Below are positions 1 to 5,454 of a stretch of DNA of 30,618 nt, piece by piece. Position numbers and translations under genes: made by a program. How positions within the stretch are numbered: position 1 is the stretch's first letter; each line of letters opens with the position of its first letter. The notes under the pieces are model-generated. The model searched no databases. It had not been told where the DNA came from and was given only the letters and a program-made list of their open reading frames with translations. The stretch comes from a virus. The DNA lies in the IMG/VR virus record IMGVR_UViG_3300043119_000131, positions 1-30,618 of that record; one strand, given 5' to 3'.

Positions 1-103
1 GTAGATGAGAATGGTTCTCATTAGCATCTGTTAATGACTACAAAGTCAGTAGTGTGTGGGGCGATGATGCAGCCTATGAAGGGGACTAAGCTGATAGCTT
101 TTA

Positions 104-164
104 CCTATGATGCCTGAGTCTAAGGGTTTTCCCTATGATGCACCAATGTAGTGCGTCTAAGGGT
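104..164 (+). repeat. Imperfect tandem repeat in the left control region
   Basis: Two units each begin with CCTATGATGC (104-113 and 132-141) and each contain GTCTAAGGGT (118-127 and 155-164). The second unit carries about nine extra bases between the two blocks. Such spaced repeats often serve as protein-binding or replication sites, but the function here is unknown. Confidence 0.6.
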
Positions 165-172
165 AAACACCT

Positions 173-209
173 AGTGCACCATTTTAGTGCATCACCATAC
201 ACCAGTGCA
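173..209 (+). repeat. AGTGCA short repeats
   Basis: AGTGCA occurs at 173-178, 186-191 and 204-209, with starts 13 and 18 bases apart; another copy lies at 305-310. The cluster directly follows the larger tandem repeat. No function is assigned. Confidence 0.45.
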
Positions 210-374
210 TTGTTGCAGCGCAACATAGCAAATAGCATAGGCAATATCCATGCCAATCAAGAATTGTGCCAAGCCATAAAACGGCCTATAACGCAAAAAC
301 TCATAGTGCATAGGTATTGGTATTAAAAGAAATAGATTGTCGAATCCCCACAATATGAAATGTTATGGGCTTTG

Positions 375-403
375 TTGGCATAGAATTTGCTATGTTATGC
401 CAA
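375..403. promoter_or_regulatory. Inverted repeat upstream of the early promoter (possible operator)
   Basis: TTGGCATA (375-382) and TATGCCAA (396-403) form a perfect 8-bp inverted repeat with a 13-base centre. It lies about 45 bases upstream of the -35 box of the early promoter. ATGCCAA recurs at 250-256 and 483-489, the latter downstream of the -10 box. This would fit a dimeric regulator site, but no cognate regulator is identified. Confidence 0.4.
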
Positions 404-448
404 TAGAAATTGCCTATGAGTTTGTCTAAACCGATAGAAAAGTTTTTA

Positions 449-476
449 TTGACAACATAGAAAACAATGCTATAAT
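449..476 (+). promoter_or_regulatory. Early sigma70 promoter with extended -10
   Basis: The -35 box is TTGACA (449-454), the spacer is 16 bp and the -10 box is TATAAT (471-476), preceded by TGC to give the extended -10 TGCTATAAT. Both hexamers match consensus exactly. It points at the first + strand gene (start 527), giving a predicted leader of about 40-45 bases. It would let unmodified host RNA polymerase begin early transcription. Confidence 0.85.
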
Positions 477-526
477 TTAGCCATGCCAAGCAATAACGCA
501 AAGCATACTAAAAAGGAAATAGCATC

Positions 527-763
527 ATGTACCCGCCATTAAAAGATAGTATCAAAGCATCGGAAGGCAAGTATTATGTAATTCGTAAAGCGTCATACAA
601 TGGGCGTACTACTGAAAAAGTAGAATGGCAAGTAGCGGAAAAACTGAATGTATCGGCTTACCATTCGTTACTAGGGCACACAACAAACCTTTGGCGGCTT
701 GAGCGTGAATTCCCTACAAAGCGTGATGCCATGCACTGGTTGTATATTTGCGCTGGTGTATAA
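527..763 (+). CDS. Early hypothetical protein, 78 aa
   Basis: This is the first gene behind the consensus early promoter. ATG 527 follows a good Shine-Dalgarno (AAAAAGGAAATAGC). The 78-residue product has basic patches and several aromatic residues, with no membrane segment or cysteine pair motif. I do not recognise a family. Its position makes a role in host takeover plausible, which is inference from location only. Confidence 0.7.
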   Translation: MYPPLKDSIKASEGKYYVIRKASYNGRTTEKVEWQVAEKLNVSAYHSLLGHTTNLWRLEREFPTKRDAMHWLYICAGV

Positions 764-791
764 TTCTATTTAACTTAAAAGGAACAACAAA

Positions 792-923
792 ATGACAATC
801 GAACGTACATTCCAAGGCGCATACAAGATTAGCGCAATCGTTAACGGCTATCTCGTAACCAAGCAATACATGGGTTATACTAAGCGGGAAGCTGTCGAAG
901 CATTCAAGGCTCTGAGCCGCTAG
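792..923 (+). CDS. Small hypothetical protein, 43 aa
   Basis: ATG 792 follows AAAAGGAACAAC, a good ribosome-binding site, 28 bases after the previous stop. The 43-residue product is basic and soluble, with a segment reading VNGYLVTKQYMGYTKREAV. Short phage proteins of this general shape (a display-like strand pair followed by a helix with EAV..FK) are common, but I cannot name a family. Tight spacing and a clear Shine-Dalgarno support it as a real gene. Confidence 0.6.
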   Translation: MTIERTFQGAYKISAIVNGYLVTKQYMGYTKREAVEAFKALSR

Positions 924-991
924 GCGAAAATTCTCTTAATGTGTCTCACCATTGGGGCACATTGGGGGCAATTTTGCCTTGCCGATAGGCG

Positions 992-1011
992 GCCTTTATT
1001 GGCCTTTATAG
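992..1011 (+). repeat. GGCCTTTAT direct repeat ahead of a small gene
   Basis: GCCTTTATT (992-1000) is followed by GCCTTTATAG (1002-1011) in the 100-base gap before the gene at 1024. The 10-mer GCCTTTATAG recurs at 2881-2890 and 2945-2954, also in an intergenic promoter gap. The shared placement suggests a regulatory word rather than chance. Confidence 0.45.
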
Positions 1012-1023
1012 AAAGCATTCACA

Positions 1024-1353
1024 ATGATACAAACACTTAACCAAAACTCTTTCATCCAAGCATTCGAGGATATGTTCAGAGATAAACAGTTTAGCCGCCG
1101 TGCCTTGATTTCCCTTTATGAATACTTTGACCAGTACGAACACGATACAGGAGAGCAAATAGAATTAGACGTAATCGCCATCTGTTGCGAATACAGCGAA
1201 GAAAGCTACAAAGACATAGCGGACAGCTACAATGTGACCTTAGACAGCCAAGACAGCGAAGCGGAGCATATCCAACAGGTCAAAGACTTTTTAGAGACTG
1301 AAACCATTATGGTCTCTGAAGATGACGGCATCATTGTTTACCAACAGTTTTAA
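1024..1353 (+). CDS. Acidic early protein, 109 aa
   Basis: The product is strongly acidic, especially its second half (DSQDSEAEHIQQ, ETETIMVSEDDG), with no cysteine pair or membrane segment. Proteins of this size and charge in phages are often interaction or DNA-mimic type inhibitors (for example of restriction enzymes), and several phages carry similar conserved acidic proteins. That role is inference from composition, not homology I can confirm. No strong Shine-Dalgarno precedes ATG 1024; the closest purine run is AGAAAG. Confidence 0.7.
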   Translation: MIQTLNQNSFIQAFEDMFRDKQFSRRALISLYEYFDQYEHDTGEQIELDVIAICCEYSEESYKDIADSYNVTLDSQDSEAEHIQQVKDFLETETIMVSEDDGIIVYQQF

Positions 1354-1363
1354 GGGGCATAAC

Positions 1364-1549
1364 ATGAATCAGAACATTAGATTTTTTGTATACAATGATG
1401 ATGCGATGGATGATGACCCAATTATTGAAGCCACAGAGCAAGAATTTTTAGACTATGATGGGGAAATCCATTACGAACGATTCACTGTAAGAGAAAATGG
1501 CTGCGCTCAAGTGTGCCTCACAAAATACCCTCAAGGAATGATAGAATGA
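1364..1549 (+). CDS. Small acidic hypothetical protein, 61 aa
   Basis: I chose ATG 1364 over an upstream in-frame ATG at 1322 because AAGGGG lies just ahead of it and the upstream choice would overlap the preceding gene by 32 bases. The product starts MNQNIRFFVYNDDAMDDDP and is acidic. It ends in an ATGA overlap with the next gene, which suggests coupled translation. No recognised family. Confidence 0.65.
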   Translation: MNQNIRFFVYNDDAMDDDPIIEATEQEFLDYDGEIHYERFTVRENGCAQVCLTKYPQGMIE

Positions 1550-1635
1550 CCTATAAAAACTTTCTCGCCTCTGTCTTAATGGCTTGCCTGTTGGCCTTGC
1601 CTTTTGTCTTATATTTCGGGAGTATGACGCAATGA
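1546..1635 (+). CDS. Single-pass membrane micropeptide, 29 aa
   Basis: This ORF is joined to both neighbours by 4-base ATGA overlaps. The 29-residue product is almost entirely one hydrophobic helix (about residues 6-25: FLASVLMACLLALPFVLYF). Linked overlaps on both sides are the main evidence that it is translated. The function is unknown; a membrane-acting early toxin or holin-like peptide is possible, but so is a chance ORF bridging two genes. Confidence 0.5.
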   Translation: MTYKNFLASVLMACLLALPFVLYFGSMTQ

Positions 1636-1859
1636 TTGACCTATTTCTAAGCCCTTTAACGCTAATTGAAAAGGGAAAGCAACATATCAAATTAGCAGAT
1701 GTGCAACAGGCATTGTTTGCAGCGTATGACCTAAAAAACGCAATGACTAAAGCAGATATGCGTAGACCTACGGAAAACGACAATATGGGCGAATGCCTGA
1801 CAGAAATAATTGAGTTTTTGGAGAGTTTAGAAGCAAAAACCGAAACAAGGGGTTTATAA
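1632..1859 (+). CDS. Hypothetical protein, 75 aa
   Basis: ATG 1632 overlaps the previous stop (ATGA), which I prefer to an upstream in-frame ATG at 1584 inside the preceding gene. The product is a helical, mixed-charge protein ending LTEIIEFLESLEAKTETRGL. It overlaps the next ATG by one base (TAATG). Not recognised; part of the tightly packed early cluster. Confidence 0.6.
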   Translation: MIDLFLSPLTLIEKGKQHIKLADVQQALFAAYDLKNAMTKADMRRPTENDNMGECLTEIIEFLESLEAKTETRGL

Positions 1860-1999
1860 TGTACTTAGTAAAATATGCCTCCAGTGGCATTGTAGCTGCA
1901 AGGTTTTTGCACCGGATAGACGCTAAAGATTTTATTCTGAACAATGAAGATTTAACGCTATCGGTTGGTTTATTTGTAATAGTTAAGGAATGGGCATAA
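1859..1999 (+). CDS. Small hypothetical protein, 46 aa
   Basis: The ATG overlaps the previous stop by one base (TAATG), and the stop lies directly ahead of the next gene. AAGGGG sits near -10. The 46-residue product (MYLVKYASSGIVAARFLHRI...) has mixed hydrophobic and charged residues without a clear membrane helix. Gene-to-gene contact on both sides is the main support. Confidence 0.5.
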   Translation: MYLVKYASSGIVAARFLHRIDAKDFILNNEDLTLSVGLFVIVKEWA

Positions 2000-2000
2000 A

Positions 2001-2219
2001 ATGGAAGTTACAATTACACACGATGGGATAGAATGGCAGTGCTTTTACGAGTACGATGCGCCACAAGAAGCGGACGACACCGACCCGGCTATTCCCGGCA
2101 TTGCAACAATTTTCCAAGTTTATATTGAGGGCAAGGGCGTGGAGCTTTACGACCATATAAACCCTAGCACAATACACGACTTGGAAGCCTTGCTGGAAGC
2201 GTCACATGAGGGCTTTTAA
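2001..2219 (+). CDS. Acidic hypothetical protein, 72 aa
   Basis: ATG 2001 follows AAGGAATGGGCATAAA, giving a usable Shine-Dalgarno inside the preceding gene. The protein is acidic and probably beta-rich in its N-terminal half (alternating ITHDGIEWQCFYEYDA). It overlaps the next gene by 14 bases. No family recognised. Confidence 0.6.
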   Translation: MEVTITHDGIEWQCFYEYDAPQEADDTDPAIPGIATIFQVYIEGKGVELYDHINPSTIHDLEALLEASHEGF

Positions 2220-2457
2220 GGGCATTATTGAGGGCTTTATTGTCGTCTTGGCTATATTGGCAGCGTTTGCCCTTGGGCGGGAGTATTCGGCCTTTGAAGC
2301 GGAGCTGGAATATGCTCAGGCTAAAGGCCAATGCTATAGCACGGAAGCTAAAACCCGCTATGCGGCAAAGGACAGCGATGGGTGGGTGTGCTTTATTCAA
2401 CACTGGGAGAATAAACGAAAGCCTAGAATAACCATGAGTAGGTTGACAATTGAATGA
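2206..2457 (+). CDS. Membrane-anchored protein with two cysteines, 83 aa
   Basis: An N-terminal hydrophobic helix (about residues 7-23, IIEGFIVVLAILAAFAL) is followed by a charged segment with two cysteines, consistent with a membrane-anchored domain that may lie outside the cytoplasm. It overlaps the previous gene by 14 bases and the next by 4 (ATGA). The family is unknown; a membrane-remodelling or superinfection-exclusion role would fit the topology but is inference. Confidence 0.6.
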   Translation: MRAFKGIIEGFIVVLAILAAFALGREYSAFEAELEYAQAKGQCYSTEAKTRYAAKDSDGWVCFIQHWENKRKPRITMSRLTIE

Positions 2458-2543
2458 CATTCACTATCTTTTTATCTATTCTTACAGGGATTGGCATTGT
2501 GTGTCTGCTTATAGGCTATTATATAGCGTTTAAACGGCCTTAA
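2454..2543 (+). CDS. Membrane micropeptide, 29 aa
   Basis: An ATGA overlap joins it to the preceding membrane-protein gene. The 29-residue product is one hydrophobic helix (about residues 3-25) ending in KRP, which predicts an inside-positive C-terminus. It resembles the 29-residue micropeptide at 1546 in size and placement but not in sequence. Translation is inferred from coupling. Confidence 0.45.
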   Translation: MTFTIFLSILTGIGIVCLLIGYYIAFKRP

Positions 2544-2624
2544 AGGGCTATTCCTGAGCTTTTATTGATTAACCAAGGGGTAGGGTGCTTGAATGCCTTA
2601 AAACCCCTTAAAACAAGGAAATAT

Positions 2625-2879
2625 ATGAAATGCGTTTGCTGCAACAAAAACCTTAGCGACTTTGAGGCTACACGCCGACACGCTTTGACCAATGACTTTT
2701 TGGATATGTGCAAAAGCTGCCTGAGCGAAGTGCAAAGGCTGTCACCATTGGCGACTAAAGACCGAATGGACTTAGACCACGAAGGGGAGGACTACGATGA
2801 GCCAGTGACCATTGATGATGACGACCACCCTTGGAGCAATGTTAAAAACAGTGTCGAAGATGAACAGCTTGGCCTATAA
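2625..2879 (+). CDS. Small zinc-finger protein, 84 aa
   Basis: ATG 2625 follows a strong AAGGAAATAT site. An upstream in-frame start at 2565 lacks one and would add a segment unlike the rest. Cysteines are arranged CVCC near residues 3-6 and CKSC near residues 41-44, a likely four-cysteine zinc site, followed by an acidic C-terminal half rich in Asp and Glu. Small zinc proteins of this kind often bind nucleic acid or host polymerase, but no family is certain. It is the last gene before a promoter-containing gap. Confidence 0.7.
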   Translation: MKCVCCNKNLSDFEATRRHALTNDFLDMCKSCLSEVQRLSPLATKDRMDLDHEGEDYDEPVTIDDDDHPWSNVKNSVEDEQLGL

Positions 2880-2957
2880 AGCCTTTATAGTCTATTAGTA
2901 CCTACTATTGATATAATATATATAGAAACCTAAAAGCCTTTAAAGCCTTTATAGTCT
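2878..2957 (+). repeat. 16-bp direct repeat flanking a promoter
   Basis: AAAGCCTTTATAGTCT occurs exactly at 2878-2893 and 2942-2957. The extended -10 at 2909-2917 lies between the copies. A partial copy (AAAGCCTTT) lies at 2933-2941, directly before the second copy. The first copy begins in the stop codon of the upstream gene. Paired repeats around a promoter suggest regulator binding. Confidence 0.6.
2909..2917 (+). promoter_or_regulatory. Extended -10 promoter candidate
   Basis: TGATATAAT gives a perfect TATAAT (2912-2917) with the extended TGN. No good -35 box is seen 16-18 bases upstream. It would drive the gene at 3014 and the primase-helicase. The region is AT-rich, so chance occurrence is possible. 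Confidence 0.5.
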
Positions 2958-3013
2958 TTAAAGAGCAAGAACCATGCCAACTACTAGCAACATCATGCTA
3001 AAAAAGGAAATAT

Positions 3014-3199
3014 ATGAAAGTAAAAGACGCTTTTTACACTGGGTTTGAGACCACAATTGAAGAAGAAGAAGCCCTCGCTGAAATGCACTACAAGACCACA
3101 TTGAACAATGTTGCCTTTTTGGTCGTAAAACATGGAAAAGACAATGTATTGGCTGAAATTGATGCGTATTTAGCATTAAAAGACATTAAAGGGGACTAA
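3014..3199 (+). CDS. Small acidic helical protein, 61 aa
   Basis: ATG 3014 follows AAAAAGGAAATAT, the strong site pattern used widely here. The product is helical and acidic (TTIEEEEALAEMH) with a hydrophobic core segment NNVAFLVVKHG. It is the first gene after the promoter gap and precedes primase-helicase. No recognised family. Confidence 0.65.
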   Translation: MKVKDAFYTGFETTIEEEEALAEMHYKTTLNNVAFLVVKHGKDNVLAEIDAYLALKDIKGD

Positions 3200-3253
3200 A
3201 TGCTTTTAGGTCTCATTATTATTGTTTGCATTATTAACATCATAGTGGAATAG
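3200..3253 (+). CDS. Possible 17-aa hydrophobic micropeptide
   Basis: ATG 3200 directly follows the previous stop, with AAAGGGG upstream as a good ribosome-binding site. The product is nearly all hydrophobic (MLLGLIIIVCIINIIVE). It may be a real membrane micropeptide, or a translated linker that carries ribosomes toward the primase start three bases after its stop. Very short, so low confidence. Confidence 0.3.
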   Translation: MLLGLIIIVCIINIIVE

Positions 3254-3256
3254 CAT

Positions 3257-4825
3257 ATGTCAGAAAGTAAACTATTATCTAAAGGGCCATGTCCCGATTG
3301 TGGGTCGTCAGATGCTTGTTGCACATATGACGATGGACACACCCATTGCTTTAAATGCAATACAACAAAAGCTGGAGGTAGTCCCTCCTCCTATAGTCCG
3401 AAGGTTAAGGAAAAAGTTATGGAAAACATACAGCCGAAAGGCGAAATTAAGGGCATTCCTGACAGAGGCATTACACGCTCAAGTTGTGAACGCTACAAGG
3501 TTTACACCGAGGCCGACAAGCAGCATTACAGCTACAAGAATGGCATTAAGACAAGGGTTGTCGCTACTAAAGAGTTTTTTAGTACAGGAAAGCTAGACAC
3601 ATTGTTTGGTCAGGAGCTATTCCCTGCTGGCGGTAAAACTGTAACCATCACGGAAGGCGAGCTAGACGCTCTAGCGGCCTTTCAGATGCAAGGAAGCCTC
3701 TACCCTACTGTTTCAGTGCCAAATGGCGCAGCAGGGGCTTTAAAGGCTTGTAAACAGGCTTTTGAATGGCTAGACACCTTTGACCTAGTGGTGGTGTGCT
3801 TTGATGGGGATGAGCCGGGGATTAAGGCAGCAAGGGAAGTGGCAGACCTGTTCGCAGGTAAGAGCAAAATTATGAAGCATATTGATGGCTTCAAGGATGC
3901 TTGCGACTACTTGGTGGCAGGGAAGGGTAAAGAGTTTGTAAGTGCTTGGTGGAAGGCAGAAGAACACCGACCGGAAGGCATTGTCAGCGTCCATGACATT
4001 ATGGACAGGCTGTTGGCTCCTCCAGTGGAAGGTGTGCCTTGGGCATTCCCGACATTGACGCAGCTCACCTATGGGCGGCGCAAGGGAGAGCTTTATGGCT
4101 TTGGTGCAGGGGTTGGGGTAGGTAAGACAGATGTGTTCACCCAACAGATTGCCTATGACATTGATGTGCTGAACGAGAAGGTAGGGGTTATTTACTTGGA
4201 GCAGAATGTCGTAGAAACTGCACAGCGAGTAGCGGGTAAGCTAGACAAGCGTCTGTACCACATCCCTGATGCTGGCTGGACACGAGAGCAATATGAGCAG
4301 AGCATTGACAGGCTAGACAAGCGTGGACAGCTGTATATGATGGAGCATTTTGGTGCTATGGATTGGGCTAGTGTGAAGAAAATCATTCGTTACTTCGCCA
4401 AGGCGTATGACATCAAGATGATTTATTTAGACCACCTGACAGCATTGGCAGCTAATGAGCAGGATGAACGGAGAGCATTGGACGGCATCATGGCAGACAT
4501 GGCCTCCCTTGCACAGAGCGATGGGCTAATCATTCACTTTGTGTCTCACCTCACCACACCGGAGGGGAAGGCACATGAGGAAGGCGGTAGGGTGCTGGAG
4601 AAGCATTTTACCGGAAGTAGGGCTATTGCACGATGGAGCCATTATATGTTCGGCTTGGAGCGTAATAAACAGGCAGAAGACCCTGTGGAGCGTCAAACCA
4701 CAACATTTAGGGTGCTGAAAGATAGGTTCGCCGGAAGTGCTACTGGTGAGAAGTTTGGAATATGGTATAATAGAAGTACAGGGATTTTAGAGGAGAAACC
4801 TCTTAATGTATTGGAAGAACTATGA
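3257..4825 (+). CDS. DNA primase-helicase (T7 gp4-like)
   Basis: This is a bifunctional replication protein: it makes RNA primers on the lagging strand and unwinds the duplex ahead of the polymerase as a ring. A four-cysteine zinc site (C12, C15, C31, C34) is followed by a TOPRIM domain with TEGE (E133) and FDGDE (D183, D185). The RecA-type helicase domain has Walker A GAGVGVGKT (283-291), a Walker B-like MIYLDHL (388-394, D392) and the later FVSHL and GSRAIARW motifs. At 522 aa it is a little shorter than T7 gp4 (566). Its C-terminus is mildly acidic (LEEKPLNVLEEL), where T7 gp4 contacts polymerase. It ends in an ATGA overlap with the next gene. Confidence 0.95.
   Translation: MSESKLLSKGPCPDCGSSDACCTYDDGHTHCFKCNTTKAGGSPSSYSPKVKEKVMENIQPKGEIKGIPDRGITRSSCERYKVYTEADKQHYSYKNGIKTRVVATKEFFSTGKLDTLFGQELFPAGGKTVTITEGELDALAAFQMQGSLYPTVSVPNGAAGALKACKQAFEWLDTFDLVVVCFDGDEPGIKAAREVADLFAGKSKIMKHIDGFKDACDYLVAGKGKEFVSAWWKAEEHRPEGIVSVHDIMDRLLAPPVEGVPWAFPTLTQLTYGRRKGELYGFGAGVGVGKTDVFTQQIAYDIDVLNEKVGVIYLEQNVVETAQRVAGKLDKRLYHIPDAGWTREQYEQSIDRLDKRGQLYMMEHFGAMDWASVKKIIRYFAKAYDIKMIYLDHLTALAANEQDERRALDGIMADMASLAQSDGLIIHFVSHLTTPEGKAHEEGGRVLEKHFTGSRAIARWSHYMFGLERNKQAEDPVERQTTTFRVLKDRFAGSATGEKFGIWYNRSTGILEEKPLNVLEEL
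4763..4771 (+). promoter_or_regulatory. Extended -10 promoter candidate inside the primase gene end
   Basis: TGGTATAAT has a perfect -10 (4766-4771) with extended TG. No good -35 box is present at the expected distance, though extended -10 promoters can work without one. It would supply transcripts of the small genes at 4822-5438 and the DNA polymerase. It lies within coding sequence (WYNRS), so chance cannot be excluded. Confidence 0.4.
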
Positions 4826-5115
4826 CTAAAGAAGTATTGAAACTTGCGCTTGAGGCGTTGGAGTTTATTCCTGAGAGTGGGTCTATGCTTGGTTCTCATG
4901 CTGAAGCGAAAAGGTTTGAAGCCATCACATCCATCAAAGCAGCCTTGGAACAAGAGCAAGAGCCTGTAAGTATTAAAAGATATTGTTCACAGTCTGAGCA
5001 AGAAATTGATGTATGGCCTTTCCCACCTGCTACAGGAGCTGTCCCTTGGACTAAACAACAAGAGAAAGCCTACCAGCAGCAGAAACAAGAGCAGCTCCCT
5101 GCTGCTCCCTTTTGA
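4822..5115 (+). CDS. Hypothetical phage protein with KLALEALE motif, 97 aa
   Basis: The product begins MTKEVLKLALEALEFIPESG and later has AITSIKAALEQEQEPV, a layout seen in many phage hypothetical proteins that share a short N-terminal helix pair and a variable tail. Function unknown. The C-terminal half is rich in Gln, Glu and Pro and looks disordered. The start overlaps the primase stop (ATGA), so it is probably translationally coupled. Confidence 0.7.
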   Translation: MTKEVLKLALEALEFIPESGSMLGSHAEAKRFEAITSIKAALEQEQEPVSIKRYCSQSEQEIDVWPFPPATGAVPWTKQQEKAYQQQKQEQLPAAPF

Positions 5116-5128
5116 AAGAACGAAATGA
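5113..5128 (+). repeat. Stop-SD-start cassette, copy 1
   Basis: TGAAAGAACGAAATGA begins with the stop codon (TGA 5113-5115) of the upstream gene and contains the start codon (ATG 5125) of the next. An identical copy is at 5439-5454, and a copy with one substitution is on the minus strand at 24284-24299. It works as a ready-made translation re-start linker. Confidence 0.7.
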
Positions 5129-5271
5129 ACTTATACGAAGTATGGACAGAGCGAGGCACATACGAATACGAAGCAGAGAACGCAGACGAGGCTCTCGACA
5201 AGTATTATGGCGACTACAATGGTTCAGGCGACTACGAAGTTATGGTAGAATTGATTGAGGAGAACTTATGA
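5125..5271 (+). CDS. Small acidic protein, 48 aa
   Basis: Too short for many gene callers, but it starts in the repeated stop-SD-start cassette and ends in an ATGA overlap with the next gene. The product (MNLYEVWTERGTYEYEAENA...) is acidic and aromatic-rich, with a YEV-EYEAENADEA pattern that recalls short phage proteins with one beta-hairpin and a helix. Function unknown. Confidence 0.6.
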   Translation: MNLYEVWTERGTYEYEAENADEALDKYYGDYNGSGDYEVMVELIEENL

Positions 5272-5438
5272 CTAAAGAAACAATCACAATTTCTAAAGAA
5301 GAACATACACAGCTTCTTGAAGACAGTCATTTCCTACAATGCTTACAAGATGCAGGAGTAGATAATTGGGACGGATATGATTTCGCCCAAGAAATGTACG
5401 ATAGTGAAAAAGACCTTGAAGACGCTGAGGAAAACTAA
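5268..5438 (+). CDS. Small acidic protein, 56 aa
   Basis: The ATG overlaps the previous stop (ATGA), with GAGGAG upstream as a strong Shine-Dalgarno. The product is acidic and hydrophilic (MTKETITISKEEHTQLLED... ending EDAEEN). It may be helical with an initial strand. No family is recognised. It sits just before DNA polymerase with a 12-base gap that carries the second cassette copy. Confidence 0.6.
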   Translation: MTKETITISKEEHTQLLEDSHFLQCLQDAGVDNWDGYDFAQEMYDSEKDLEDAEEN

Positions 5439-5454
5439 TGAAAGAACGAAATGA
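5439..5454 (+). repeat. Stop-SD-start cassette, copy 2
   Basis: This is identical to the 16 bases at 5113-5128 and contains the DNA polymerase start ATG 5451. The upstream gene stops one base earlier (TAA 5436-5438). It probably arose by duplication of a short initiation module. Confidence 0.7.

Larger units (their letters stand above)
1..526. other. Non-coding left region with repeats and early promoter
   Basis: No ORF here has a convincing ribosome-binding site, and the sequence is rich in short repeats. Seen directly: CCTATGATGC twice (104-113, 132-141), GTCTAAGGGT twice (118-127, 155-164), AGTGCA four times (173-178, 186-191, 204-209, 305-310), TGCCAA at about 251, 267, 398 and 484, an 8-bp inverted repeat (375-403) and a sigma70-type promoter (449-476). 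It lies directly upstream of the + strand early gene block, so it is most likely a control region for early transcription. It could also hold part of an origin or packaging site; nothing here proves that. Confidence 0.6.

Noticed and set aside
104-209. CRISPR-like array
   Set aside because: Repeat units are 6-10 bases and irregularly spaced, far from CRISPR structure.
135-326. 63-aa + strand ORF in the left region
   Set aside because: It starts inside the repeat block, has no ribosome-binding site, lies upstream of the promoter and its product has no protein-like pattern.
301-501. 66-aa minus-strand ORF across the early promoter
   Set aside because: It overlaps the promoter and inverted repeat and has no ribosome-binding site.
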